From NCBI RefSeq assembly GCF_902686445.1, contig NC_062229.1, forward strand, positions 1,352,001-1,416,000: a stretch of 64,000 nt of DNA, written 5' to 3'. The stretch is from Sciurus carolinensis. Lineage: Eukaryota > Chordata > Mammalia > Rodentia > Sciuridae. Made by a program: the position numbers and the translations under genes. Numbering within the stretch: the stretch's first letter is position 1; every line of letters starts with the position of its first letter. The notes beneath the pieces are model-generated. The model was not told the origin of the DNA and searched no databases. It saw only the letters and a list, made by a program, of their open reading frames with translations. This document shows positions 21,600 to 32,420 of this stretch, one piece after another.

Positions 21600-22480
21600 G
21601 GCATCTCCGCTCCTCCTCGCTCGCCCGGGACTCGGCCCTGTCGGAACCGTCTTTATTTTGAGCACTGAGGCTTGGCTGTCCCGACCCTGGCGGCACTACC
21701 CGTGGCACTGCAGTAGCACGGCGGCGCATGAGTAGCTTCTGGCTCCTTCCCCTGCTTCCGTCCCTGGCAAGCGCCTGCCAGCCTTTCCGCACGTGCCCTC
21801 CTCCGGAGACGCGCCTCCGGAGCCCCGCCGCGTGCCCGGCAGCTGGCGCCCAGGCACGTGCGGACCTCACCGGAGGCCGCTCTGCCTCGGCGTCCCCTGG
21901 CCGGCATGTGCTTGGTACCCGGTGGAAGCTCCACTGATTCCTGGTGCCTGGGCGCACGGAGAAGGGAAACTGGCGTACGACCCAGGAAGCGGCCAGTCCC
22001 GGGGCAAAACAGCCCGGCTGCCATGCGAGCACCGGAGCAGGTGTGCGCACGCGGGCCTCGCCCTGCGGCTGCGAGGTCGCCCCGCAGGCCCCGGCCCCGG
22101 GCTGGTCAGAGGAGGGGCGCTCGGTGGATGCAGGCCCCAGACCGCTCGGCAGCTCCGCCCGCGGAGCGATCTCGAAATGGTGACAGGCAAGAGCGGGGCG
22201 GCCGTGCCCCACTTGCGGATTTTCTTGCATATCTACCCATCCACTTCCCTGTTCTAAAAATCAGAATTTTTTTAGCTTGAGATCACTGCAGTTTTTCTGC
22301 TCGAGGAGTCACGTGCGACTCTACAAGGAGAGCTGGAACACTCGGTGTCCCCCGCGTGGCCTCCCGCAGACCGCGGCGCAGGGCGCTCGGCTCGCCCGCA
22401 GCGCGGGGTCCCGCGGCCGCCGCCGGCCGCCGCCCTCCTCCCGCCCCGCAGGCCGGGCCGCCTGCCGCCCCCGTCCCGGG
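21600..22480. promoter_or_regulatory. CpG-rich island, unassigned
   Basis: CpG density is high, especially 21,720-22,200 and 22,340-22,480, in contrast to the AT-rich flanks (20.8-21.4 and 22.9-23.4 kb). It lies between the putative GNG7 first exon (19.1 kb) and the DIRAS1 3' end (25.4 kb). It could be an alternative GNG7 promoter or a promoter-like element of a non-coding transcript. I see no decisive exon. Confidence 0.5.
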
Positions 22481-22489
22481 CCCTGAGAT

Positions 22490-22960
22490 TTGGGCCGTTT
22501 CTTGAATGTTGCCATTTCTAGGTGGAATCACGCAAGATGTGACCTTTCGGCATTGGCCCTCTTTTCCCTTGGTATGGTTATTGGGAGATTCCTCTAGGTT
22601 GTCGCTTGTATCGACATTTCATTTGTGCTTTTTGGTGTTTTTTCGGCGCTGGGGATTGAACCCAGGACCTGGCGCATGCGCTCTACCACCGAGCGGCAGC
22701 CGGGCTTGCAGCTCTTGATTGATTGCGCGGTGTCGCGTGGTGGAGGGACCCGTTTGTTTAACCCCACCCTCTGAGCACCTGCTGTAGGCCTTCCAGATTT
22801 AGGCTTTTCCAAATAAAACTGCCCAAAATACAAATGACTTATGTCGTTTCTCTGGGACGACCGTCCAGGCAGCGCAATTGCTGGGTCATATGGTAGTTTC
22901 AGGGTTATTTTTTTTTTTTAAACCTTCCAGACTTCCTTTCAGAATGTTAATGGTTAATTC
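22490..22960 (-). repeat. L1-type LINE fragment, inverted, with ID insertion
   Basis: 'gtggaatcacgcaagatgtg' and 'aattgctgggtcatatggta' are the well-known reverse-complement words of old L1 3' sequence. An inverted ID SINE (about 22,640-22,705: 'gctggggattgaacccagga', 'ctctaccaccgagcggcagc') interrupts it. Confidence 0.65.
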
Positions 22961-23593
22961 TTTCCAGACCTTAAAGTAGTTGAAAAATACTGAATTGAAA
23001 AGAAGTTGTGTTAAAAACTCGCAATGTCCTTAAGTTTAAAGATTTTATTTATGCCCAATGTATTTTAATTATACTTTTCTGCTTTAATAGAAGCAAATTC
23101 ATCAGTCATATTCTCAAAACCTGCTTCTGGAAAAAAAAAACTATTAAAAATGCATAAAGATATGTATTCATAAAGACATGTAAAGATGCATGAAGATATG
23201 CATAGCTCTCCGTATGTACATAATGTAGAGGTGAATAGAGATCACACCCATTTTTTTCTCTTGCCTGAGGCTCACATGGCAATATTGGATCCTGTCTTTA
23301 TTTAAAATGTTAATATTTTATTGAATGCAGGTTTTTGCATTCACATCAATTTTTAAATATTAATTTTTATTAAAACGCTGAATTCATGGGTGCGGCTTGG
23401 GGGTGCATACTGCCCACTGACTTCGGAAGCTGTGTGTCCCGGGAGGCTGCAGAGCACTGTGCACACTTGAAGGAGCCAGGGACACCGGAGGGTCCTGGGC
23501 TAGAGACCGCCACAGCCGCAGGAGGCCTTGGGGAGAGGGAATCTTCCTGTGTGTTTCTTTGCACATTCCCTTAAATTACAAGGTTAAAAAGTT

Positions 23594-23810
23594 GTGCCGT
23601 GCGCGGTGGCCCAGGCCTGTCATCCCAGCGGCTCGGGTGGCTGAGGCAGGAGGATCCCGAGTTCAAAGCCAGCCTCAGCAACTTAGCAGGGCCCTAAGTA
23701 ACTCAGTGAGACTCTCTCTCTAAATAAAATACAAACAAAGGGCTGGGGATGTGGCTCAGTGGTTGAGTGCCCCAGGTTCAACCCTCCATACCCCCCCCAA
23801 AAAATCGCAC
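23594..23810 (+). repeat. B1-dID composite SINE
   Basis: A complete composite: 'gtgccgtgcgcggtggccca', 'gttcaaagccagcctcagca', 'gactctctctctaaataaaa', 'ggctggggatgtggctcagt', ending in a short C/A-rich tail. Confidence 0.95.
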
Positions 23811-24275
23811 TAGTGCACATTAATTACATATTACCAACAAATTTATATTTGATGCATGATTATATCGAGTATATAAGACACCCATCTATCTTGATGACAG
23901 AGGGTTGGTGGACTGGGACCCCCTGAACTTTGTGCTCAAAGCAAGGGCTTTGCCAACTCACCTAAGCCTGGCCAGCTGACTCTTGCTGGCCTTTGAGAAT
24001 GTACCAGATGCCCGGCCCAGGAGGGCGGGATGTGCTCAGGACAAACCAGGGGCGATGGGCCAGGTGCCATGCTGCCCACTGACCCTGGGTACTCCCACAA
24101 ATGCTCCTTCCCTGCCCTGGTTGCAGCCGGGGTCCTCAGCACTGATGCTGCAGGTAGTCCCTCACCCCACCTGCCCTGCCTCCAGGGACCCAGCAAGCTG
24201 GACTCCAGCCACAGAACCATACAGATGGGGACACTGAGGCCCTGTGAGTCCCTCACCTTGACAGTGGGACCCTTG

Positions 24276-24362
24276 GGCTGGGGGTTGTGGCTCAGTGGTA
24301 GATCGGGCGCTCAGCATGTGCCAGGCCCTGGGTTCCACCCCCAGCACCAAACGGTAAAAATT
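24276..24362 (+). repeat. ID-type tRNA-derived SINE
   Basis: 'gctgggggttgtggctcagt', 'ccaggccctgggttccaccc' and 'ccagcacc' define a nearly complete ID element without a B1 half. Confidence 0.85.
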
Positions 24363-24439
24363 AAAGAATAGGGTCTTAGTGATTCCCCGCCCTCCTGGGC
24401 TGACTGCAGCGAGCACACAGCCCTTGTGGTGCCCCTGAG

Positions 24440-24790
24440 GGACAGGCCAAGTCTTCCATGATGGCCCAGTGTCCTCTGCAGGAAACCCTAGCTCAGTCCA
24501 CAACCCTGCCTGACCCTGATGACCTCTGGCTTCCCTGGCAACCACCCCCCTCTCCTTCCTCTTCTCCAGTCACTGTGGCCTCAGAGGTTCCTGTCCCAGG
24601 GCCTTTGCATGTGCTGTCCCCTTTGCCTGATGCTCCAACCCAGACCTGCTGAGCCAGACCACCCTGCCTTCCTGGGTCAGCTCAAATGTCACCTCCTGGG
24701 TCTGGCCAGCCTGCACACTCAGATCTAAGTCAATTTTGCAGTGTGGTTTATCTTTGCCGTATGTAGCACGTATCCTAAATGACCTCACCC
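24440..24790 (+). repeat. L2-like LINE fragment
   Basis: The words 'cagggcctttgcatgtgctg', 'ccctttgcctgatgctccaa' and 'gctcaaatgtcacctcctgg' are typical of mammalian L2 3' ends. It lies between the unassigned CpG island and the DIRAS1 3' end. Confidence 0.65.
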
Positions 24791-25385
24791 AGTTCTTTGT
24801 GGGGGGCCGCTCCCTGGGTAGGTGTGAGCTCTGAGGGGGCAGGACCCTGGGGTTTGTGTCCAGGGCAGGATCGGGGCACAGTGGTGCCTGTCACCTGCTG
24901 GATGAACAGAGGGAGGAGCACAGCTCTTCCCCATCTGCTCCTTAACAAGACCCTCACCTGGCCTGGGCGCGGGCCTGAGGGCTGAGTGACAGATGGGAAG
25001 CTGAGAAGACATATCTCAGAGCGGTGGGGACCAGAGGGTTCCTGCCCGGTGCCCTCCGTGCCACCATGAACCGGCCCCTCTGCACCACTGTGCCCTGCAG
25101 GGAAATCATCCGAGGACGCAGAAAGTCCAGGGGCCCCCAGGCTACTGCTGCAGCGAATGGGAACCCGAGGCCCAGGGAGAGGCCGCCGAGGCCGGCGTGG
25201 AGCAGCGTCCACTGGAAGCCCCGCAGGCTCCCGCTGCCAGCTCCTCCACGGCCGCCCGCCCACAGGCCTCCTGCACTCCCGCACCTGTCAGCTCCTCACA
25301 CCGCGCCCGCCCTCGCCTCCCCGCCATTCCCAGCCCTGTCCCAGCTGGAAGAAGGCGCGGAGCCTGGGAACATGGGGTCCACTTC

Positions 25386-25391
25386 TTTATT
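25386..25391 (-). terminator. DIRAS1: Candidate DIRAS1 poly(A) signal
   Basis: The plus strand reads tttatt here, so the minus strand has a canonical AATAAA. It is the first such hexamer I found downstream of the DIRAS1 stop codon. It would give a 3' UTR of about 3.2 kb, of which about 1 kb is the polypurine array. Without the array the length would be similar to the long human DIRAS1 3' UTR. No transcript data were available. Confidence 0.5.
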
Positions 25392-25436
25392 GCAGGAAGA
25401 CTATGTCTACATGAGCGAATGCCACACAGACCCCAC

Positions 25437-25488
25437 GGCGGGGCGGGGCGGGGCGGGCTCCCACATGCGGGCGGGGCGGGGTCACAGC
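25437..25488 (+). repeat. Clustered GC boxes / G-rich simple sequence
   Basis: The plus strand has (ggggc)-type repeats, 'cggggcggggcggggcgggc' followed by 'gggcggggcggggtc'. This gives at least six GC-box-like words and runs of four G suited to a G-quadruplex. It lies just inside the predicted DIRAS1 3' end. Confidence 0.7.
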
Positions 25489-27534
25489 GAGCATGGCCTG
25501 GCAGGTCTCCAGCACCAGGGAGGCCCGGGAGGGCGGCAGTGGGGCAGGCTCCGCCCCTCCTATTGCGGAGACCCTCTCCCCAGGGGGCAGGGCCCAGGGT
25601 GGAGAGGCCTGGGGACAGGCGGGCCCCAGGGAGATTGTGCTATCAGGGATGTCCCTGAGAAAGGGCTGAGACCCCTGTCCAGCCAGGGGCCGCTCCGGGG
25701 CAGAGGAGGGGCGACACCAGCTGCTGGGGCCCTGGACCAGCGGTGGGGCAGAGCTCAGCTGTGCTCAAACACCACCTGGGGGAGCCCTGCCGCACCCGCA
25801 GCCTCCCACGCCCAGGCACACACACTCATGCCTCTGCAAGCGTGCCAGGGCACAGGAAGGCATCACGCTGAACGCCGGTCAGCCGCGGAGAGGCCTTGCC
25901 TGCGTTGGGCGCCCCACCCGGGAACTGCAGGGCAAGCCCTTCCTCTCCCGCACGCATGTGCAGCTTCCCACCCCAACCAGCAGCGCGGCCGCCTTGGGGA
26001 TGCACTCTCTCCCTCGCATGCATAGCTGCCACATTTCAAGTCCCCTCAGCACAGAATGCTGAGAAGCCCATGTGAGATTGGAAGCATATCTCCCCTCCCG
26101 GGCCTTCAGACCCCCAGCCCAGCCAACACTGGGACCGCAGCCTCGGGAGAGCCTGAGTGGAGAATCTGGCTCACCCACCCAGGCTCCTGACCCACAGATC
26201 CAGTGGGGCGATAACCGTGTGGGGCTCCAGGCTGCTGCGTTGGTGTGATTTGTTATGCAGCGCTAGCTGACTGATACAACTTGCCACAGACTAGAATGGA
26301 CACAGTGACCCTCAGACAGAACAAACAGGTGTACAGATAGATGACTTCACCCACTCCCAAAACACAACTGCTCACACAGGTAGCGAGACTCACACAGACA
26401 CACACAGCCAGCCCCTGCCCACGTGCCGTCCACTCCACATATGCCCTCTGCCTTCACTGCATGCAGGCTGCAAACACGCCATCCCGACGGCAGCAGGCAC
26501 ACGGGCGTGGCCCACCCCGCGCCCTGTCGCAGTCTCCTCCAAGCAGGGCACAGCCCCACGGGTCACATGAGTGGAGTCACCCAGACTCCCACAGAGACCC
26601 CCCAAACCTTGAGGCTGCAGATACACCTGACCTGGGCAACGCTTCCTGGGCCCCGTCTCTGGGCACGGCGGGCAGAGGGGACAGGGCAGCATTCCTCCTG
26701 CAGCCCCCTCAAGTCCTGCCGGTGCTGAGTGCCATGGCCCTCCCCTGGCCAGGGCCCCGGCACCTGTGCTCGGCGCCCCCGGGCCCCAGCACCACCGCAC
26801 CAGCGTCTCTGCCTTGAAGGAAGGGTGGAACCCAGACGTGGTGTCCAGGGAACCCTTCACGCTCCGGGCACCAGGGCCACCTGCCCCTCTCGGGAGGGGC
26901 AGTCCTGGCTGGACAGTCCCGGGGGTTGTGCTGTGGCTGTCTGCTGGTCCCCAGGGACCACTGGGGTTGGCAGGGGTGCCACTACAGGCCCCATGGTTAT
27001 TGCCTGGTGGCCTGAGGCCCATTCCATGGGCCCCTCCACCCTGGTGAGTGGACAGGGACAAGATGGGTATTCCCAGGGCCCAGTGAGGGGACACAGGTCA
27101 GAGGTCACGAGGGTCAGGATGAGTTGGGTGTATGTCAAACACCAAAGGGGAGAAAAAAGGAAACACTCTGAGGTCCGTGTGCACCTGGACGCCCCTCCCC
27201 CAGAAGGTCACAGTGATCAAGGGGGAGGGGCGCAGGTCTGGCTGGGGGCACCCAAGGTGGGGCACAGAGATGGGGTCCTCGGCTGAGGTGGAGGGGAGGT
27301 GGCCTCTCTGGTCCCAGCTGGGACATGCAGCTCCTCTTGCTGGCTCCCTGCTTCCCCATCTGCGGGGTGAAGGGGCCGCTTCCGGCTTGGCTGTGGGGGC
27401 ACAGACAGGGCAGGAGGGCAGGTGGGGAAGAGAGCAGAGCAACGTGAGGGGGCTGGCTTGGAGTCCCAGCACTCCCACCAGCTGGCTGGGCAGCCTCGCT
27501 TCCCAGCTGAGATGCGGGACTAGGGAGGAGAAGT

Positions 27535-28540
27535 GGAGGAGGAGGAGGAGGGGGAGGGGAGGAGGAGGAGGGGGAGGGAAGAGGAGGAGGAAGAGGAGCA
27601 GAAGGAGGAGGGAGGAGGAGGGGAGGGGGAGGGGAGAGGGGAACAGGAGGAGGGAGAGGATCAGGAGGAAGAAGAGGAGGAGGGGGAGGATGAGGAGGAA
27701 GAGGAGCAGGAGGAGCAGGAGGGGAGGAGGGGAGGAGGAGAAGAGGAAGAGGAGCAGGAGGAACAGGAGGGGAGGAGGGGAGGAGGAAGAGGAGCAGGAG
27801 GAGCAGGAGGGGAGGAGGGGAGGAGGAAGAGGAGCAGGAGGAGCAGGAGGAGCAGGAGGGGAGGAGGGGAGGAGGAAGAGGAGCAGGAGGAGCAGGAGGG
27901 GAGGAGGGGAGGAGGAAGAGGAGGAAGAGGAGGAAGAGGAGCAGGAGGAGCAGGAGGGGAGGAGGAGAAGAGGAAGAGGAGCAGGAGGAACAGGAGGGGA
28001 GGAGGGGAGGAGGAAGAGGAGCAGGAGGAGCAGGAGGGGAGGAGGGGAGGAGGAAGAGGAGCAGGAGGAGCAGGAGGGGAGGAGGGGAGGAGGAAGAGGA
28101 GCAGGAGGAGCAGGAGGGGAGGAGGGGAGGAGGAAGAGGAGGAAGAGGAGGAAGAGGAGCAGGAGGAGCAGGAGGGGAGGAGGAGAAGAGGAAGAGGAGC
28201 AGGAGGAACAGGAGGGGAGGAGGGGAGGAGGAAGAGGAGCAGGAGGAGCAGGAGGGGAGGAGGGGAGGAGGGGAGGAGGAAGAGGAGCAGGAGGAGCAGG
28301 AGGGGAGGAGGGGAGGAGGAAGAGGAGGAAGAGGAGGAAGAGGAGCAGGAGGAGCAGGAGGGGAGGAGGGGAGGAGGAAGAGGAGGAAGAGGAGCAGGAG
28401 GAGCAGGAGGGGAGGAGGGGAGGAGGAAGAGGAGGAAGAGGAGCAGGAGGAGCAGGAGGAGCAGGAGGGGAGGAGGGGAGGAGGGGAGGAGGAAGAGGAG
28501 CAGGAGGAGCAGGAGGGGAGGAGGGGAGGAGGGGAGCGGC
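27535..28540 (+). repeat. Polypurine (GGA/GAA) array with 40-bp higher-order period
   Basis: About 1 kb consists almost only of G and A on the plus strand, with isolated C in 'gagcagg' words. T is absent from 27,692 to 28,550. From about 27,781 a 40-bp unit repeats head to tail, for example the 'gcaggaggag' starts at 28,021, 28,061 and 28,101, with hexamer (ggaaga) expansions between copies. Because it lacks T, none of its plus or minus frames meets a stop codon, which produces long false open frames of Glu/Gly/Arg or Pro/Leu/Ser. It lies about 30 bases past the DIRAS1 stop and should be transcribed as a CU-rich 3' UTR. Confidence 0.97.
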
Positions 28541-28569
28541 GCGGCGGGGCTGGCGAGGGCGGCACCGGC

Positions 28570-29166
28570 TCACATGAGGGTGCACTTGCCCTTGACCCGG
28601 TCTGTCCTCTTCTGCCTGCCGGAGCGCTTGCCGTCGATGCTCAGGCTCATGCTGCGGCGCGTCTCCAGCGTCAGCAGCTCCTGGAAGAGCTCCTTCACGT
28701 TGTAGTTCATCTTGGCCGACGTCTCCATGAAGGCGCACTTCCACTGCTGGGCCAGCGCCTGGGCCTCGCGGGTGTCCACCTCCCGCTGCGTCTCGTCACA
28801 CTTGTTCCCCACCAGCATGACGGGGATGTCCTCCACGCTGCCCTTGATCTGCAGGATGAGCTGGTAGATGGGCCCTAGCTCCTCCAGCGACTGCTTGCTG
28901 GTGACGGAGAACACCAGGATGAAGGCGTGGCCCTTGGAGATGGACAGGCGCTGCATGGCCGGGAACTGGTGGCTGCCGGTGGTGTCCGTGATCTGCAGCG
29001 TGCAGACGCTCTTGTCACAGCTGATCACCTGCCGGTAGGTGTCCTCGATGGTGGGGATGTACGTGTCGCGGAACGTGCCCTTCACGAAGCGCAGCACCAG
29101 CGAGCTCTTGCCCACGCCGCCCGCGCCGAACACCACCACCCGGTAGTCGTTGCTTTGCTCGGGCAT
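28570..29166 (-). CDS. DIRAS1: DIRAS1, GTP-binding protein Di-Ras1 (single coding exon)
   Basis: The 198-residue Ras-family small GTPase is complete. Visible motifs: P-loop GAGGVGKS (14-21), switch I around [10 protein letters not shown] (36-45), DTTGS (61-65), NKCD (121-124), TSAK (149-152), a basic tail, and the C-terminal CTLM box for prenylation at Cys195, which predicts membrane attachment. The length equals the human protein's. Ser65 stands where Ras has the catalytic Gln61. This is a known feature of Di-Ras proteins, which hydrolyse GTP slowly and stay largely GTP-bound. Family work links Di-Ras1 to brain expression and to antagonism of Ras/Rho signalling through SmgGDS. The start is fixed by family length. 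A splice acceptor (ccacgcag|ggtcgg) lies 52 bases upstream at 29,218. The stop is followed almost at once by the polypurine array. Confidence 0.98.
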   Translation of the reverse strand: MPEQSNDYRVVVFGAGGVGKSSLVLRFVKGTFRDTYIPTIEDTYRQVISCDKSVCTLQITDTTGSHQFPAMQRLSISKGHAFILVFSVTSKQSLEELGPIYQLILQIKGSVEDIPVMLVGNKCDETQREVDTREAQALAQQWKCAFMETSAKMNYNVKELFQELLTLETRRSMSLSIDGKRSGRQKRTDRVKGKCTLM

Positions 29167-29218
29167 CTTCCCCGCACCACGTGGGGGATGGGGCGGCTGC
29201 TAGAACCCCAGACCGACC
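29167..29218 (-). other. DIRAS1: DIRAS1 exon 2, 5' UTR part
   Basis: On the minus strand a pyrimidine-containing acceptor, ctctccacgcag|ggtcggtc, places the start of exon 2 at 29,218, 52 bases before the ATG. The intron back to the first exon donor at 31,912/31,913 would be about 2.7 kb. Confidence 0.7.
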
Positions 29219-29855
29219 CTGCGTGGAGAGGACAGTCAGATGCAGAAGGCGCCCGGCCTGGGGACAGGCGGGAGGCTTCTCTGAGGAAGGAGCACTTGAC
29301 CCTGCAGCCCCGGCCCACACGGGGGCTGGCTGCCAGCCCTCTGCTGCTTCCCCCTAACAAAACCTGGGGCCTAAGCCTCCCCAAGGGGACTCTGAGCTGG
29401 CAGAGGCGAGGGAGATGCCGGGACGCAGGCCGCCTGCCTCTGCCTCTGCCCGGCTCCCTCTCTGCCCTACTCTTCCCCCTCTTCCCAGCAGGGCCATGAG
29501 CTCCTGGGAGCCAGCTGAACTGGCCCCTCCGCTGCCGGCTCTCCCTCAGTGTCCTCGTGCTCTGAACCCAGAGGGCAAAACGCGGCGTCTCCAACCATCA
29601 TAGTTCCCTGCTATGAGCCCAGAGCACCCTAAGCCTCAGGGAGCCAAGTTTGGTTTAAAATGAAGATTCCAGAAATGATGAATCAGTTGGCCCTGGGAGC
29701 GCCTCCCCACCGCGAAGGCCACCTGACACACAGGCTCCAGGACCACGCCTACATATTAGACGCAATTCCCTAAAGCAGCCCCTACCCCTGCGCAGCAGGG
29801 ACTCACAGTGAGGCAGGGTAGCAATGCTAAAGTAAAACTGAACGGGAAAGTCCCC

Positions 29856-30062
29856 GAGCCGAGCATGGCGGCCACACCTGTCCTCCCAGCAAGCTGGGAA
29901 GCCAGGGCAGGAGCAGCACAAGTTTAAGGCCAGCCTGGGTGACCTAGTGAGGCCCTGTCTCAAAATAAAAAATGTAAAAGGGCCGGGGATGTAGCTCAGT
30001 GATAGAGCACCCAGGTTTAATCCCCAGTACTGCAAAGCAAAGCAAAGCAAAGCCCTCCCCCA
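29856..30062 (+). repeat. B1-dID composite SINE (DIRAS1 intron 1)
   Basis: A complete composite: 'gccgagcatggcggccacac', 'gtttaaggccagcctgggtg', 'cctgtctcaaaataaaaaat', 'ggccggggatgtagctcagt', 'ggtttaatccccagtactgc', then a (gcaaa)n tail. Confidence 0.92.
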
Positions 30063-31149
30063 AAAAACCCTCCCTGATTCCTAAACTGCATCCCCATGGT
30101 GATCTGACAGGCGCTGGTCAGGTCTGATGTGTCCTTAGAAGTACAGCTCCCTGGGAGGGGGTCCTTTCACCATCTCTCCCCGCTCCCATGCACAGAGAGG
30201 CTAGTGCTCTCTGGAGGTCACACAGCACAGCACCATTGGAGTGCTGGAGGTGGGGGAAGAACCTGGGCAGGGGACAGGAGGGTAGGAGGCCTGACTCCAG
30301 AATCAATGTCCTCATCCATGCAAAGCAGGGGAAACCTCTCTCCCTCCTCCCCAGCTGCCCTGAGCGTCCCTCAGCAGGGGGTCCACAGTGGGAAGCAGCC
30401 CTGGATCACACCTGCCTGGCCTCTACCTCCGGTGTACTTTGGAAAAGTTCTTCTCTTTGGGTGTGTGTGTCTATGTGGGAGGGCTCGAGGGTTGCCCCAG
30501 AGTCGGGCGAGATCTGGGGGTGTGAACCAGGACAAGCAATCCCTGTTCCTGGGCCTCGGTTTTCTCATCTGTGAAATGTAGGCGGTGGCCTGCCTTCCCA
30601 CGGGGACGCTGAGGCAGGTGCCGGCACGGGGCACCCATACAGATGGACACACGGTTATTATTGCAATCCCAGGGCTCGGGGGGTGCACTCAGCCACACCA
30701 GTAGGTCTGGAGCATGATACCAGATTTGTCAGGAAAAACAAAACAAAACAGTGATAAAGTGACAGCCAGCACGTAGCCCAGTTCCGTGTCCAGCAGACCT
30801 CTGGGAGTTGTAGAAGACTAGCTGTAACTGACGGGCAGGTATGCAGTTCACCACAGGGAATCTCGGCCTAGGAGGAAGTGGGCCGATGGCCTGGGCGCAG
30901 GACAGCTCTGCAGACATGGCCCCCTCATGGCTGGGCACAGGAAGCTGGCACACTGATGGACTGCCAGATGCTGCTGCCAGGGCCTGGGGAGCTGGGGCGG
31001 GTGATGGTGGTGGGCTCTGCAGCCCAGATGCAGCCCCTGTCTTGCTTTGGGTGCCACGTCAGCAGTGGTGTCTCAGAGGGCCCCTGTTGGGGTCTGGGAT
31101 CCCCCACCAGGACACCCTTACAGCCAACGACCCCTGAGTCCATGCTAGC

Positions 31150-31285
31150 TGCCCTCCTAGTGCAGTTTGAATCCCATCCCCACCTCCTTTGCAGAGTGGG
31201 TCGTAGGCAGGGAGCTTGGTGGGGGGAGGGACTGGCTCAAGGTCACAGAGCAAGGAGGCAAAGCAGAGCAGGACTTGAAGCCCAC
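31150..31285 (+). repeat. MIR-like fragment
   Basis: 'gactggctcaaggtcacaga' with 'gcaaggaggcaaagcagagc' and 'aggacttgaagccc' matches the MIR core, where the consensus reads AAGGTCACAC and GAACCCAGG. Confidence 0.5.
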
Positions 31286-31619
31286 CCTGCTTGGCTGTAC
31301 TGCCCTGCGGACCTGGCCTGTGCAAGGCAGCCCACCCTGAGATGCCCAGGTCAGGGGAACCTGCCCCAGCCCTGGGTCGTGGTGGAGCCCAGGCGGGCCC
31401 TGGACGTTGAAGGAACTGTCCTGCAAGAAAGCGGACTGAGCCCTGGCCTGGGGAGGGTCCTGGGGGTGCGCACTGGGGTGACCCTAAGGGCGCCTGACCA
31501 GGGAGAGGTTTTACTGAGAAAGAACCACTGTCCGGCTCGGAGGAAAGGGACGCACAATGGGGGTCGGTGCAGGGGCTTCCTCAACTCGAGGAGGACCTGG
31601 GTGGAAGACCGTGGTCAGC

Positions 31620-32420
31620 GAGGGGCTTTGCGGGCCAGAGGTGGGGGCCGGGCGCGCGAACGTGGGACGCGGGGCCCACGGCCCGAAGGCCGCTCGGAGG
31701 GAACCCTGGCCGAGGGCACCGGGGGCGGGGGTCCCCAGGGGGCGCGGAGGGCGGTGGGCGCTTGGGGCCGTCCGCCGGGCGCGGGCTGCAGGGCCCAGGA
31801 CCGCCGCGGCGCGTCCGGCGAGCCCGCGAGGGTGGGGCCGGGACAAAGCAGGGGCGCGGGAGCCGAGCGCCGCGCCCGCCGGGACCCCCGCCCGCCGCGC
31901 CCCGCCGCCTACCTGGGCCGCTGGTCCCTGCGGCGCCGCGGCCGCTGCTGCTCCGGCTCGTGTCCGCGCCGCCCCCCGCCCGCCCGCCGCCCGCCGCCCG
32001 CCGCCCGAGCCGCCGCCGCCGCCGCCGCAGTCGCGCCCGCGCTGTCCCCGCCCGCCCGGCCGCGCTCCGCTCCGCCCCGCCCGCCCCGCCCGCCCCGCCG
32101 GGACCCGCGCCCGCCCGCGCCAAGGTCACCGCGGGCCGCACCCGCTCGGACCCCCGCACCCCGGGCACGCGGGCGGGAACCGCCAGGGCGCCGCGAGGGT
32201 CCGGCTCCCCTCCCAGCTCGAGTGGGAGCCCGCGCGCCCAGGGTCCGCGCGGAGCCGGGAGCCGGCAGAGGGAAGGGGCCCCAGCGGAACCGCGAGTAGG
32301 GCTGGCAGGCCTGGTGGCGCTCACCCCCGCGCTGGAAGGGGCGGCTCGGCGGAAGGAACGCATCAACCGATAAGCCGGCGGAGAAGGCCGGGGCCGCGGC
32401 TGCACCTGGAGGCCCCTCCC
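31620..32420 (-). promoter_or_regulatory. DIRAS1: DIRAS1 CpG-island promoter
   Basis: About 800 bases of very high CpG density with GC boxes (minus-strand ggcggggcgggcggggcgg around 32,082-32,100), a (cgg)n-like run near 32,010-32,027, and no TATA box. It covers the first-exon donor at 31,913, so it is the natural promoter for the minus-strand DIRAS1 transcript. The start site within it cannot be fixed from sequence. Confidence 0.75.
31913..32030 (-). other. DIRAS1: DIRAS1 non-coding exon 1 (3' end defined)
   Basis: The minus strand reads ..ggcccag|gtaggcgg, a good splice donor right after base 31,913, within the CpG island and 2.7 kb upstream of the coding exon's acceptor. The 5' boundary given is only a guess inside the (cgg)-rich part. 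Confidence 0.5.

Noticed and set aside
27098..28744. Long open frames of about 390-550 codons, rich in Glu/Gly/Arg on plus and Pro/Leu/Ser on minus
   Set aside because: They exist only because the polypurine array has no T and so no stop codons in any frame. Repeat units of 40 bases shift frame, composition is trivial, and the DIRAS1 stop and 3' UTR account for the region.
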